Assembly: GCA_017476545.1 (NCBI GenBank)
Contig: JAFUZP010000023.1
Location: 28,622 to 92,621 of the forward strand
Direction of reading: 5' to 3'
Source: Alloprevotella sp.
Lineage (GTDB): Bacteria; Bacteroidota; Bacteroidia; Bacteroidales; Bacteroidaceae
DNA: 64,000 nt
Shown: positions 41,573 through 49,591 of the stretch, in pieces
How the letters are laid out: every line of letters starts with the position of its first letter
Position numbering within the stretch: the stretch's first letter is position 1
Notes under the pieces: generated by a model
What the model was told of the DNA's origin: nothing
Seen by the model: the letters and a program-made list of their open reading frames with translations, nothing else
The model's database searches: none
Program-made: the position numbers and the translations under genes

Positions 41573-42561
41573 AGACAACCATTGCCATCGTAGCCGGCGG
41601 TTTCTCCTCCGAACACGACGTCTCGCTGCGTAGCGCGGCGGGTATCCAGTCCTTCCTGGACGCGACCAAATATGACGCCTACATCGTGCGGCTGGATGAA
41701 GACGGCTGGACCGTGCAGTACGGTGCGGACACGCTTCCCATTGACCGTAGCGACTTTAGTTTCCAGTCTCCCGACGGGCATCGCCGTTTCGACTTTGCCT
41801 ACATCACCATCCACGGCACGCCCGGCGAGGACGGCGTGTTGCAGGGCTATTTCGACCTGCTGAAGATACCTTACTCCACGAGCGGTGTCCTTGTGGAGGC
41901 ACTTACGTTCAACAAGTACGCCCTCAACAATTACCTGCGTCCTGTTTCCGGGCTGCATGTGTCCGATTCGCTGCTTTTCCGCCGTGGCGAGACACTTCCC
42001 GACCCCGCATCCGTTGTAGAGCGGCTGGGGCTTCCCCTCTTCGTGAAGCCCAATGCCGGCGGCAGTAGTTATGGCGTGACGAAAGTCAAGAGTGCGGACG
42101 CATTCCTCCCTGCCGTTGCTGCGGCGTTCGAGGAGAGCGATGAGGTGATGGCCGAGGCTTTGCTCATCGGGACGGAAGTGACGTGTGGCGCTTACCTCCG
42201 CCGTGACGGCGAAGTCGTTACCTTCCCCATAACGGAAGTCGTCACCACGCAGGAGTTCTTCGACTACGACGCGAAGTACAACGGCAAGGTTGATGAAATC
42301 ACCCCTGCCCGCATAGCTCCCGAGACGGCCCGCCGCGTCAGCGAGATGACCCGCCGCATCTACCGCCTCCTGGGGTGCTACGGCATCATCCGCATTGATT
42401 ACATCCTCAGTGGCGAGGCCGGTGCGGAGCAGATTAACCTGCTCGAAGTGAACACCACACCTGGCATGACGGCCACCAGCTTCATCCCCCAGCAGGTTCG
42501 CGCTGCCGGTCTGGACATTGCCGACGTGCTATCCGACATCATCGAAGGCCGCCTGAACTGA
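41569..42561 (+). CDS. ddl: D-alanine--D-alanine ligase
   Basis: It makes the D-Ala-D-Ala dipeptide used by MurF. The 330-residue ATP-grasp protein starts MKTTIAIVAGGFSSEHDVSL. It carries HGTPGEDGVLQGYFDLLKIPY, then PLFVKPNAGGSSYGVTKV for ATP binding and IDYILSG with LLEVNTTPGMTATSF near the end. The SSEHDVS and EDG elements are those of genuine Ddl enzymes. It overlaps the pseudouridine synthase gene by 4 nt. Confidence 0.96.
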   Translation: MKTTIAIVAGGFSSEHDVSLRSAAGIQSFLDATKYDAYIVRLDEDGWTVQYGADTLPIDRSDFSFQSPDGHRRFDFAYITIHGTPGEDGVLQGYFDLLKIPYSTSGVLVEALTFNKYALNNYLRPVSGLHVSDSLLFRRGETLPDPASVVERLGLPLFVKPNAGGSSYGVTKVKSADAFLPAVAAAFEESDEVMAEALLIGTEVTCGAYLRRDGEVVTFPITEVVTTQEFFDYDAKYNGKVDEITPARIAPETARRVSEMTRRIYRLLGCYGIIRIDYILSGEAGAEQINLLEVNTTPGMTATSFIPQQVRAAGLDIADVLSDIIEGRLN

Positions 42562-42581
42562 ATACTTCCAACGCCCGCACT

Positions 42582-43742
42582 ATGCAAACCCCTGCCGAAT
42601 TTGACAGTATCCGATGCTACGAGGCGCGCGATATGCAGCCTGTGTTCGAAGAGCTCCTTGCCGACCCGCAGTTCCTTGCCGTCCTCCCGCACGTCTGTCC
42701 CGACCTACCCATCGACCAACTGCGCGCGCGGCTTTATGCCTGCCCCGACATTCTCGATTTCCAGCGACAGTTCATTTATTCGTTGGTCTATGGCATCATG
42801 GACCGCGCCTCTACGGGGCTTTCCATGGACTGCACTGCCGTGGCCGACCGTAGCGTGCCCTACACGTTCCTTTCCAACCATCGCGACATCGTACTGGACT
42901 CCGCACTGCTGAGTGCCCTGCTCATTGAGAACGGCTTCCCCACGACTGCCGAGGTAGCCATTGGCGACAACCTCCTTATCCACCCTTGGATTAAGCACGT
43001 CGTCCGCCTCAACAAGGCCTTCATCGTGCAGCGTTCCCTCGGTCTCCGCGAGACGCTTGTGGCCAGCCAGCTGATGAGCCGCTATATGCACTTCGTCGTC
43101 CGTGAGAAGCGTGACCCGATATGGATTGCCCAGCGCGAGGGCCGTGCGAAGGACAGCGATGACCGTACGCAGGAGTCCGTCCTGAAGATGATCGCCATGG
43201 GCGGTGAGGGAACGCCAGTCGAGAGCCTGAAGGAAATGCACATCGCGCCGCTCACCATCTCTTATGAGTACGACCCCTGCGACTACCTCAAGGCCCGCGA
43301 GTTCCAGCTCCGCCGCGACAATCCCGACTATCGCAAGACGCGTGAGGACGACCTCCTCAACATGCGGACCGGTATCTATGGCTTCAAGGGGCGCGTACAC
43401 TACCAGGTCGCGCCGTGCATCAACGCTTGGCTGGACGAGTATGCCGACCTGCGCAAGAACGAGTTCTTTGAAACGGTGGCCCGGCGCATAGACCATGATA
43501 TATTCCTCGGTTACCGCCTCTATCCCAACAACTACATCGCCGCCGACCGCCTCAGCGGCAATTCTGACCATAGCGCGCACTACACGGCGGCGGACGAGGA
43601 GCGTTTCGAAGCCTACCTGCAGGGACAGCTCGACAAGGTGGGCCTGCCTGCGCCCGACTGCGCCTTCCTGCGCGAACGGATGCTCACGATGTACGCCAAC
43701 CCCCTGCGCAACCACGAGGCCGCCCGCCGTTCCGAAGTATGA
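42582..43742 (+). CDS. 1-acyl-sn-glycerol-3-phosphate acyltransferase-like protein
   Basis: A 386-residue PlsC-type acyltransferase. The catalytic-site motif appears as SNHRDIVLDS at 98-107, and REGRAKDSDDRTQ further on corresponds to the second acyltransferase block. It is longer than typical PlsC (about 240) and has no evident TM segment, as in the Bacteroidetes variants. It probably acylates a phospholipid or related lipid at the inner membrane. It starts 20 nt after ddl and overlaps the next gene by 4 nt. Confidence 0.83.
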   Translation: MQTPAEFDSIRCYEARDMQPVFEELLADPQFLAVLPHVCPDLPIDQLRARLYACPDILDFQRQFIYSLVYGIMDRASTGLSMDCTAVADRSVPYTFLSNHRDIVLDSALLSALLIENGFPTTAEVAIGDNLLIHPWIKHVVRLNKAFIVQRSLGLRETLVASQLMSRYMHFVVREKRDPIWIAQREGRAKDSDDRTQESVLKMIAMGGEGTPVESLKEMHIAPLTISYEYDPCDYLKAREFQLRRDNPDYRKTREDDLLNMRTGIYGFKGRVHYQVAPCINAWLDEYADLRKNEFFETVARRIDHDIFLGYRLYPNNYIAADRLSGNSDHSAHYTAADEERFEAYLQGQLDKVGLPAPDCAFLRERMLTMYANPLRNHEAARRSEV

Positions 43743-44377
43743 AAACCCTCCCGAAGACGCTCTGCCTCCTTGCCCTCCTCACCCTGGCCGCCGCTTGTGG
43801 CAATGACGATGAGGATTACTTGCCGCCATATCGGCAGGAACTCTGCGAGGCGCAGACCGACGCGGCAGGCATCGTAGCCTACGTCCGCTTTGACGACGGC
43901 ACCGAGCGCCTTCCCGCGAACGTATATTCCTGCGGACTGCGCGATACGCTCTTCCGCGCCTATGCCGTCTTTGAACCGTCGGCGGATGGCGTTCGCCTGC
44001 TCCACGTATCCCCCGTCCTGGCCGTTACCCCCGTCGCTGCCGGTAGCGTCGTCCTGCGCAGCGACCCCCTCCAGTGCCGTGCCGCGTGGCGCGGGGGGCG
44101 TTACCTGAACCTCCTGCTCACGTTACAGAGCGGCAGCAATGCTGCCCGCCATGTCCTCGGCGTGGTGGACGAGGGTGTAACCGCAGCACCTTCTGGGGCG
44201 CGCGTCCTGAGCCTACGCCTCTACCATGACCAAAACGGGGACACCCGCTACTACTCCCGCGATACCTATCTTTCCTGCCGGCTTGACGCTTATGCCGGTC
44301 TTCTCACAGCGGGCGACAGCATCGCGCTGCGCGTTACGGAGGCGGGTGGCGAGCGCACGCTGCAACTTGCCTACTGA
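43739..44377 (+). CDS. NigD-like lipoprotein
   Basis: A 212-residue predicted lipoprotein with lipobox LAAAC (C20), followed by a short acidic linker GNDDEDYLPPYRQEL. The remainder is beta-rich, with RVLSLRLYHDQNGDTRYYSR near the end. The pattern resembles NigD-like proteins of Bacteroidetes, of unknown function in the cell envelope. Overlaps at both ends (ATGA and TGATG) indicate translational coupling within the ddl-acyltransferase group. Confidence 0.6.
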   Translation: MKTLPKTLCLLALLTLAAACGNDDEDYLPPYRQELCEAQTDAAGIVAYVRFDDGTERLPANVYSCGLRDTLFRAYAVFEPSADGVRLLHVSPVLAVTPVAAGSVVLRSDPLQCRAAWRGGRYLNLLLTLQSGSNAARHVLGVVDEGVTAAPSGARVLSLRLYHDQNGDTRYYSRDTYLSCRLDAYAGLLTAGDSIALRVTEAGGERTLQLAY

Positions 44378-45402
44378 TGAAGCGCATCCTGCTCCTCTCC
44401 CTGATCCTTTTTCCCTTCCAGGCTTTCGCGCAGGAGGCCGCTTCCCTGCGCCAGCGCAGTCTCTCGCGCTGGGGGGTGAGGGCTGCGAACTACAGCGGCA
44501 TAACGCCCTTGGGCGGCGGCCGCTATGCCGTCGTGAGCGACAAGGAACCGCTGGACGGCTTCTACGTGTTCCGCATTGAGCAGGACACGCTTACGGGGCG
44601 CGTCCTCCGCGTGGCGGACGAGGGCTTCCGGGGCGTGCCGCCCGCCGAAACCGACGAGCGGGGCAACTCCCTGCGCGACTGCGAGGGCGTAGCCTTCGAC
44701 CCCGTAAGCCGTACCGTTTACATCTGTGGCGAGGGCGACCAGCAAATCCTCGGCTATACGCTCGGGGGGCAGTACGCTGACCGCCGCCTGCGTGTACCTT
44801 CCTGCTTCGATCGCGACAGCGTCCGTGCGAACATGGGTTTCGAGGCACTGACTTACAGCGCGGCGGACGGGCTCTTCTGGACAACGACGGAGGTGCCGCT
44901 GCCGGCGGACGGCCCCTGTACCTGCCCGCAGCATCCCGATGCCCGCAATGTCCTCCGCCTGCAGGCCTTCACGGGGGAGGGGAGGCCGGCGCGTCAGCTG
45001 CGCTACCTGATGGACGCTCCCGCACTGCCCCGTAACGGACGCCACTACTGCATGGGCGTTCCTGCGCTCTGCGCCCTGGCCGACGGCCGCCTTGTCGTCC
45101 TGGAGCGCGAACTGCGCGTGCCGAGGCGCTATATCGGCGCGCGCACTTCTGTGCGTCTTTACCTGATTGACCCTGCCGCTGCGCCGGGAGCGGACGGATT
45201 TGTCGTGAAGCATCCCCTCCTCAGTTTCACGACGCGCCTTGGTGTACTCCGTCAGGCCTATGCCAGCTACGAAGGCATCTGTCCCGGCATACGTCTGCGC
45301 GACGGGCGGCAGACGCTCCTCCTCGTCAGCGACAGCCAGGCGCGTGCCGGGCGCGGACCCATCCGTCTGCGCGACTTCGTGAAAGTGGTGGTCGTCCCCT
45401 AA
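44377..45402 (+). CDS. Exported esterase-like/phytase-like protein
   Basis: The 341-residue protein has a signal peptide MKRILLLSLILFPFQAFAQ. The rest resembles the family described as esterase-like activity of phytase (a beta-propeller fold): GGGRYAVVSDKE, DCEGVAFDPVSRTVYICGEG, MGFEALTYSAADGLFWTTTE and a C-terminal YEGICPGIRLRDGRQTLLLV. Substrate unknown. It shares one nucleotide with the stop of the preceding lipoprotein gene. Confidence 0.78.
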   Translation: MKRILLLSLILFPFQAFAQEAASLRQRSLSRWGVRAANYSGITPLGGGRYAVVSDKEPLDGFYVFRIEQDTLTGRVLRVADEGFRGVPPAETDERGNSLRDCEGVAFDPVSRTVYICGEGDQQILGYTLGGQYADRRLRVPSCFDRDSVRANMGFEALTYSAADGLFWTTTEVPLPADGPCTCPQHPDARNVLRLQAFTGEGRPARQLRYLMDAPALPRNGRHYCMGVPALCALADGRLVVLERELRVPRRYIGARTSVRLYLIDPAAAPGADGFVVKHPLLSFTTRLGVLRQAYASYEGICPGIRLRDGRQTLLLVSDSQARAGRGPIRLRDFVKVVVVP

Positions 45403-45576
45403 GCGGCCCCTCTCCGTTAGCGGTAAAAAGAGCACTTGAAGGGGTCGTGGGTTCGCCGTGCTTGCGGGAGTTGTTGCTGCGCACAGGCGATAGTCCCGGC
45501 CTCACATCGGCATTGTCCTGCCCGTAGTGCTTAACTTCCCCCTTATCCTTCTCCCGCCCCTAGGGATACGCACTCC

Positions 45577-45656
45577 TAACCCTACGGTTAGTTCGCCGTA
45601 ACCCTACGGTTAGTTCGCCGTAACCCTACGGTCAGTTTCCCGTAACCCTAGGGTCG
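45577..45656. repeat. Family A 22-bp-period repeat, 4 units
   Basis: Cores TAACCCTACGGTTA (twice), TAACCCTACGGTCA and TAACCCTAGGGTCG start at 45577, 45599, 45621 and 45643, 22 bp apart. The spacers between the first three are identical (GTTCGCCG). Confidence 0.9.
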
Positions 45657-45692
45657 GGGACTCCTGCCCTTAGCATCCTCCGGGAGGGAGAT

Positions 45693-45766
45693 AAGGGAAC
45701 GGCCGCCGTTCCCTTATGGAACGAGGCCCGTTCCCTTATGGAACTCCCGCCGTTCCATAAGCCTCC
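45693..45766. repeat. Family B 22-bp-period repeat, second copy
   Basis: Cores at 45708, 45730 and 45752, with a degenerate half-core at 45693-45700, match the 6196-6276 locus in core, spacer sequence and order. With the family A array it fills the spacer between the phytase-like and LuxR genes; nothing else is seen in 45403-45797. Confidence 0.88.
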
Positions 45767-45797
45767 TCCGCCCCCCCTGCCCGGGGACGACAAAGGC

Positions 45798-45831
45798 GGA
45801 GCCCCCTCCCTGATGCCAGGGAAGGGGCTCC
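45798..45831 (-). terminator. Terminator after the LuxR-type regulator
   Basis: GGAGCCCC (45798-45805) and GGGGCTCC (45824-45831) form the outer stem with a CTCCC/GGGAA inner part. On the minus strand it is followed by GCCTTTG, so the T-run is weak. Confidence 0.5.
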
Positions 45832-45849
45832 GTCCGTCGGTTCCGCGCC

Positions 45850-46446
45850 TTACACCTCTTCCACGCGCACGATGCCGTTGGTAGCGGCGTAGATGGTGAG
45901 GCCACTGACGGACTTGATGCCGAGCTTGCGCGTGAGGTTCTTGCGGTGGGAGATGACGGTGGAAACGCCCACGCCCAGGCGGTCGGCAATCTCCTTGTTG
46001 ATAAGTCCGCACGCCACGAGGCGCAGCACATCGCGCTCGCGGGGCGTGAGGGCGGGGGAGGGGGGCTGCGCGGCGTGCGCCGGGATGTGGCGGTGTCCGG
46101 CGTGCGCCATCAGCAGGATGTCGCGGACGACGTCCTGCTCCGGCTGGCAGATGTTAAGCGTGTGCATCCCTTGCACGGGGATGCGCTCCTCGCCGTGAGT
46201 GAGCACGATGGTGCGGCGGCGGGACACGAAGAAGGAGGCGTGCTGCAGGAGGGTGGCGGAGGAAATGAAGTAATGGAAGAAAGTCGCCTCCCCGCCGACC
46301 TGCCGCACGGCCTCCAGCGTGGGGAACAGGCGCACATCGGCCCCCGGCATCATCCGCTCGATGATGCCTATGAGCCCGAGCCCCTCAAGGGTGTTCTCCG
46401 TGATGACGGCGACGGCCGGGCTGGAGGTGGATGGATGCGCTTCCAT
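45850..46446 (-). CDS. LuxR/NarL-type transcriptional regulator
   Basis: The 198-residue protein has a degenerate receiver-like N-terminus (VAVITENTLEGLGLIGIIER) and a C-terminal GerE/LuxR helix-turn-helix from about residue 132 (LTPRERDVLRLVACGLINKEIADRLGVG, quoted in parts). The usual phospho-acceptor Asp environment is not obvious, so it may not be a true response regulator, and no kinase is nearby. The chosen ATG (46446) is only 7 nt from the -7 promoter element, suggesting a nearly leaderless mRNA. It is divergent from the nuo operon, with the two promoters about 75 bp apart. Confidence 0.8.
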   Translation of the reverse strand: MEAHPSTSSPAVAVITENTLEGLGLIGIIERMMPGADVRLFPTLEAVRQVGGEATFFHYFISSATLLQHASFFVSRRRTIVLTHGEERIPVQGMHTLNICQPEQDVVRDILLMAHAGHRHIPAHAAQPPSPALTPRERDVLRLVACGLINKEIADRLGVGVSTVISHRKNLTRKLGIKSVSGLTIYAATNGIVRVEEV

Positions 46447-46453
46447 GACAGGG

Positions 46454-46461
46454 CAAAAGTA
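46454..46461 (-). promoter_or_regulatory. -7 element TACTTTTG for the LuxR-type gene
   Basis: The minus-strand TACTTTTG is directly before the start codon. Confidence 0.55.
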
Positions 46462-46534
46462 CGTCTTTCTTCGGTGAAAGCCAAACGGGGGCGAAAAGTT
46501 CTGCTTTTTAAGCGGGAGGACGGGATTTTTTACG

Positions 46535-46542
46535 TACTTTTG
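46535..46542 (+). promoter_or_regulatory. -7 element TACTTTTG for the nuo operon
   Basis: It matches TAnnTTTG and would give a leader of about 170 nt before nuoA. That leader contains a 49-codon ORF at 46558-46707. Confidence 0.5.
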
Positions 46543-46720
46543 CGTCCGAAAAGACGAATGCGAGTGAAACAGGGTTCTTACGGTACCGGGATTCCATGCG
46601 GCGGGCAGGCGTGTCCGCCATATCTGGCATCTTTTCACTACGTCTTCGCATCCCGTGGCTTTCGCACCGCATTTGTCTTCAGTAACGGACAAAATTATAA
46701 ACAATAACACATTAAGAGCT

Positions 46721-47071
46721 ATGAACTTTACCTTATTTGTCACGACGATTGTGACGGGTCTGGCGTTTGTGGGCGTGGTGTGGGTGCTGGCGAAGCTGCT
46801 GGCGCCCCGCTCGTACAATGCCCAGAAGGAGGAGGCTTTTGAATGTGGTATCCCGACGCGCGGCACGGCGTACATGCAGTTCCGCGTGGGCTACTACCTC
46901 TTCGCCATCCTCTTCCTTATGTTCGACGTGGAGACGATGTTCCTCTTCCCTTGGGCCGTGGTTATGCGTAGCCTCGGGCCTGCAGGGTTGCTGAGCGTAG
47001 TCTTCTTCCTCTTTATACTAATTCTGGGCTTGGCTTATGCCTGGAGGAAAGGAGCGTTGAAATGGCAATGA
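46721..47071 (+). CDS. nuoA: NADH-quinone oxidoreductase subunit A
   Basis: A small membrane subunit of complex I, 116 residues, three TM segments. It has KEEAFECGIPTRGTAYMQFR after TM1 (the conserved Cys loop) and FDVETMFLFPWAV in TM2. The ATG at 46721 is the family start; the open frame upstream is in the leader. It overlaps nuoB by 10 nt. First gene of a ten-gene operon. Confidence 0.94.
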   Translation: MNFTLFVTTIVTGLAFVGVVWVLAKLLAPRSYNAQKEEAFECGIPTRGTAYMQFRVGYYLFAILFLMFDVETMFLFPWAVVMRSLGPAGLLSVVFFLFILILGLAYAWRKGALKWQ

Positions 47072-47706
47072 AACTGAAAAGACCCAAAATCAAGAACATC
47101 CCCTACGAGGAGTTCAACGACAACGAGACGTACGAGAAGCTGGTGGCCGAACTGAACGCCAACGGCGTGAACGTCATCGTGAAAAGCCTTGACGACCTCT
47201 TCGACTGGGGCCGTTCGAACTCCCTGTGGCCGCTGACGTTTGCCACGAGCTGCTGCGGCATCGAGTTTATGGCGGTCTGCGCTGCGCGCTACGACATCGC
47301 CCGCTTCGGTTTTGAGGTGACGCGAAACTCGCCGCGCCAGGCCGACGTCATCCTCGTGAACGGTACGATTACGAACAAGATGGCTCCCGTCCTGAAGCGC
47401 CTCTACGACCAGATGGCCGACCCGAAGTACGTAGTGGCCATCGGCGGCTGCGCTGTGGCCGGCGGCCCGTTCACGAAGTCCTATCACGTGGTGAAGGGCG
47501 TGGACAAAATCATCCCTGTGGACGTCTATGTCCCCGGCTGTCCCCCGCGCCCGGAAAGCTTCCTCTACGGCATGATGCAGCTGCAGCGCATCGTGAAGGC
47601 CGAGAACTTCTTCGGCACCACGAACCGCAAGCAGAAAGACCCGCAGACGCTTGGGGAGAGCATTGAAAGCATTAAGGAAGTAGTAGAAAACCAACAGGAG
47701 GCTTAA
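47062..47706 (+). CDS. nuoB: NADH-quinone oxidoreductase subunit B
   Basis: The subunit that holds Fe-S cluster N2, next to the quinone site. The 214-residue protein has the expected Cys ligands C64 and C65 (TSCCGIEFM), C130 (GGCAVAGGPF) and C160 (VPGCPPRPE). A second in-frame ATG two codons later would change the overlap with nuoA to 4 nt. The C-terminus is slightly extended and acidic. It lies 2 nt before nuoCD. Confidence 0.95.
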   Translation: MAMKLKRPKIKNIPYEEFNDNETYEKLVAELNANGVNVIVKSLDDLFDWGRSNSLWPLTFATSCCGIEFMAVCAARYDIARFGFEVTRNSPRQADVILVNGTITNKMAPVLKRLYDQMADPKYVVAIGGCAVAGGPFTKSYHVVKGVDKIIPVDVYVPGCPPRPESFLYGMMQLQRIVKAENFFGTTNRKQKDPQTLGESIESIKEVVENQQEA

Positions 47707-47708
47707 TC

Positions 47709-49442
47709 ATGGAAGAGAATAAAGAGAAACAAATCCCCGAAGCAGCTGCTGAGAAGGCTGCCGCTCCCGCTCCGAAGCCTGCTGCTGAACAGCCCGCAGC
47801 TGCTGCCGCAGCTGCTGCCGCAGCCGCAAAGCCGGCCGTAGCGAAGCCTGCGCCGAAGCCTGAAGTGCCCGGCGAGAACGAAATCAAGCCCCGCCTCGTG
47901 GAGCTGGACAAGCTGCACGACGAGATGCAGCGCCTGCGCGACGAGGAAAAGATGGACTTCCTGGAGCTCATCACGGGCGTGGACTGGGGCGAAGAAGGCC
48001 TCGGCTGCGTGTATAACCTGTGGAGCACGGAAACGGGCAGGCGCGAATACGTCAAGGCCGTTTGCCCCGACCGCGAAGAACCGTTCATCCCGACCGTGAG
48101 CGACCTCTGGACGATTGCCGACATCTACGAGCGCGAAGTGTTCGACTTCTTCGGCGTGAAGTTCCTTGGCCATAAGGATATGCGCCGCGTATTCCTGCGC
48201 GAAGACTGGGTGGGCTATCCCCTGCGCAAGGACGACAAGCCCGAAGAGCAGAACCCGCTGAAGATGGAGAACGAGTGCCTCAGCGACACGACGCTCCAGT
48301 ACGACCGCGCCGAGGACGGCAGCATCCAGGTGAAGGAGAACGTCGTCTTCGCCAAGGACGACTACATGGTGAACATCGGTCCGCAGCACCCGTCCACGCA
48401 CGGCGTGCTCCACTTCCGCGTCGCCCTCGAGGGTGAACGCATCAAGAAGATGGACCCGAAGCTCGGCTATATCCACCGCGGCATCGAGAAACTCAACGAA
48501 AGCTACACCTATCCGCAGACACTGGCGCTGACCGACCGCATGGACTACCTCGGCGCCATGCAGAGCCGCCACGCGCTGTGCATGACCATCGAGAAGGCTG
48601 CCAACATCGAAGTGAGCGACCGCGTGCAGGTGGTCCGTACCATCATGGACGAGCTGCAGCGTATCGACTCGCACATCCTGTTCTTCTCCTGCCTCTGCCA
48701 GGACATGGGTGCCACGACGGCTTTCCTCTATGGCTTCCGTGACCGTGAGAAGGTGCTGGACATCTTCGAGGAAACGTGCGGCGGCCGCCTCATCCTGAAC
48801 TACAACATGATTGGCGGGCTTGCTGCCGATATCCACCCGAACTTCCAGAAGCGCGTGAGCGAGTTCATCCCCTACATGCGCAAGAATATCAGGGAATACT
48901 ACGACATCTTCATCAACAACGTCATCGCCCGCAACCGCCTCATCGGCGTGGGTAAGCTTTCGCTGGAGCAGGTTGTCAGCGGCGGATGTACAGGTCCCTC
49001 GGGCCGTGCCAGCGGCTGGCACAACGACGTGCGCAAGCGTCAGCCCTATGCCGCCTACGGAAAGGTGGACTTCAAGGAAATCGTACGCACGGAAGGCGAC
49101 AGCTACGCCCGCCTGCTCTGCCGTATGGACGAGATTGAAGAGAGCCTGAACATCATCGAACAGCTCATCGACAACATTCCCGAAGGTGCTTTCCAAACCA
49201 AGACGAAGCCCATCATCAAGGTGCCCGCAGGCAAGTACTACAGCTGCGTGGAGGGTAGCCGTGGTGAGTTCGGCGTCTATCTGGAGAGCACGGGCGACAA
49301 GAGCCCCTACCGTCTGCACTACCGTTCCACGGGCCTGCCTCTCGTGTGGATTATGGACACGGCATGCCGCGGCGAGCTGATTGCCGACATGATGGCTATC
49401 AACGGAACGTTGGACTATGTAGTGCCGGATATCGACCGATAA
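47709..49442 (+). CDS. nuoC: Fused NADH-quinone oxidoreductase subunits C and D
   Basis: The 577-residue protein fuses NuoC (about 55-180; REVFDFFGVKFLGHKDMRRV) to NuoD (about 210-577; NIGPQHPSTHGVLHFRVAL). NuoD forms the quinone cavity with NuoB. The first 45 residues are an Ala/Pro/Lys-rich low-complexity segment with eleven consecutive alanines. NuoCD fusions occur in several phyla. It is followed by an unusual 149-nt gap carrying an inverted repeat, although other nuo spacers are 2-13 nt. Confidence 0.94.
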   Translation: MEENKEKQIPEAAAEKAAAPAPKPAAEQPAAAAAAAAAAAKPAVAKPAPKPEVPGENEIKPRLVELDKLHDEMQRLRDEEKMDFLELITGVDWGEEGLGCVYNLWSTETGRREYVKAVCPDREEPFIPTVSDLWTIADIYEREVFDFFGVKFLGHKDMRRVFLREDWVGYPLRKDDKPEEQNPLKMENECLSDTTLQYDRAEDGSIQVKENVVFAKDDYMVNIGPQHPSTHGVLHFRVALEGERIKKMDPKLGYIHRGIEKLNESYTYPQTLALTDRMDYLGAMQSRHALCMTIEKAANIEVSDRVQVVRTIMDELQRIDSHILFFSCLCQDMGATTAFLYGFRDREKVLDIFEETCGGRLILNYNMIGGLAADIHPNFQKRVSEFIPYMRKNIREYYDIFINNVIARNRLIGVGKLSLEQVVSGGCTGPSGRASGWHNDVRKRQPYAAYGKVDFKEIVRTEGDSYARLLCRMDEIEESLNIIEQLIDNIPEGAFQTKTKPIIKVPAGKYYSCVEGSRGEFGVYLESTGDKSPYRLHYRSTGLPLVWIMDTACRGELIADMMAINGTLDYVVPDIDR

Positions 49443-49443
49443 A

Positions 49444-49582
49444 AGCCCTACCCCGTCCCTCCCCAGAAGGGAGGGAGGTTGGAAACGTAATATAAATGTA
49501 TAACTAAAATAATAATTGCCCCACAGAACCCCAACGTGCAAACAAACATCCCTCCCTCTTGGGGGAAGGCTTGGGCGGGGCT
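49444..49582. mobile_element. Short inverted-repeat element between nuoD and nuoH
   Basis: A C-rich repeat at 49444-49482 (starting AGCCCTACCCCG and holding CCCTCCCC...GGGAGGGAGG) faces an inverted partner at 49548-49582 (CCCTCCCTCTTGGGGG, then AAGGCTTGGGCGGGGCT). About 65 bp of AT-rich, non-coding DNA lies between them. The layout is that of the DUF559 element without the gene, but the repeat sequence differs, and the two arms agree only partly (about 70 percent). Confidence 0.55.
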
Positions 49583-49591
49583 ATTGACAGT

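Noticed and set aside
45850-46875. Regulator start at 46875
   Set aside because: That start would run through the nuo promoter and nuoA; family sequence begins at 46446.
47703-49541. 612-codon open frame antisense to nuoCD
   Set aside because: High GC content and alanine-rich codons keep antisense frames open; the translation has no family features and nuoCD is certain.
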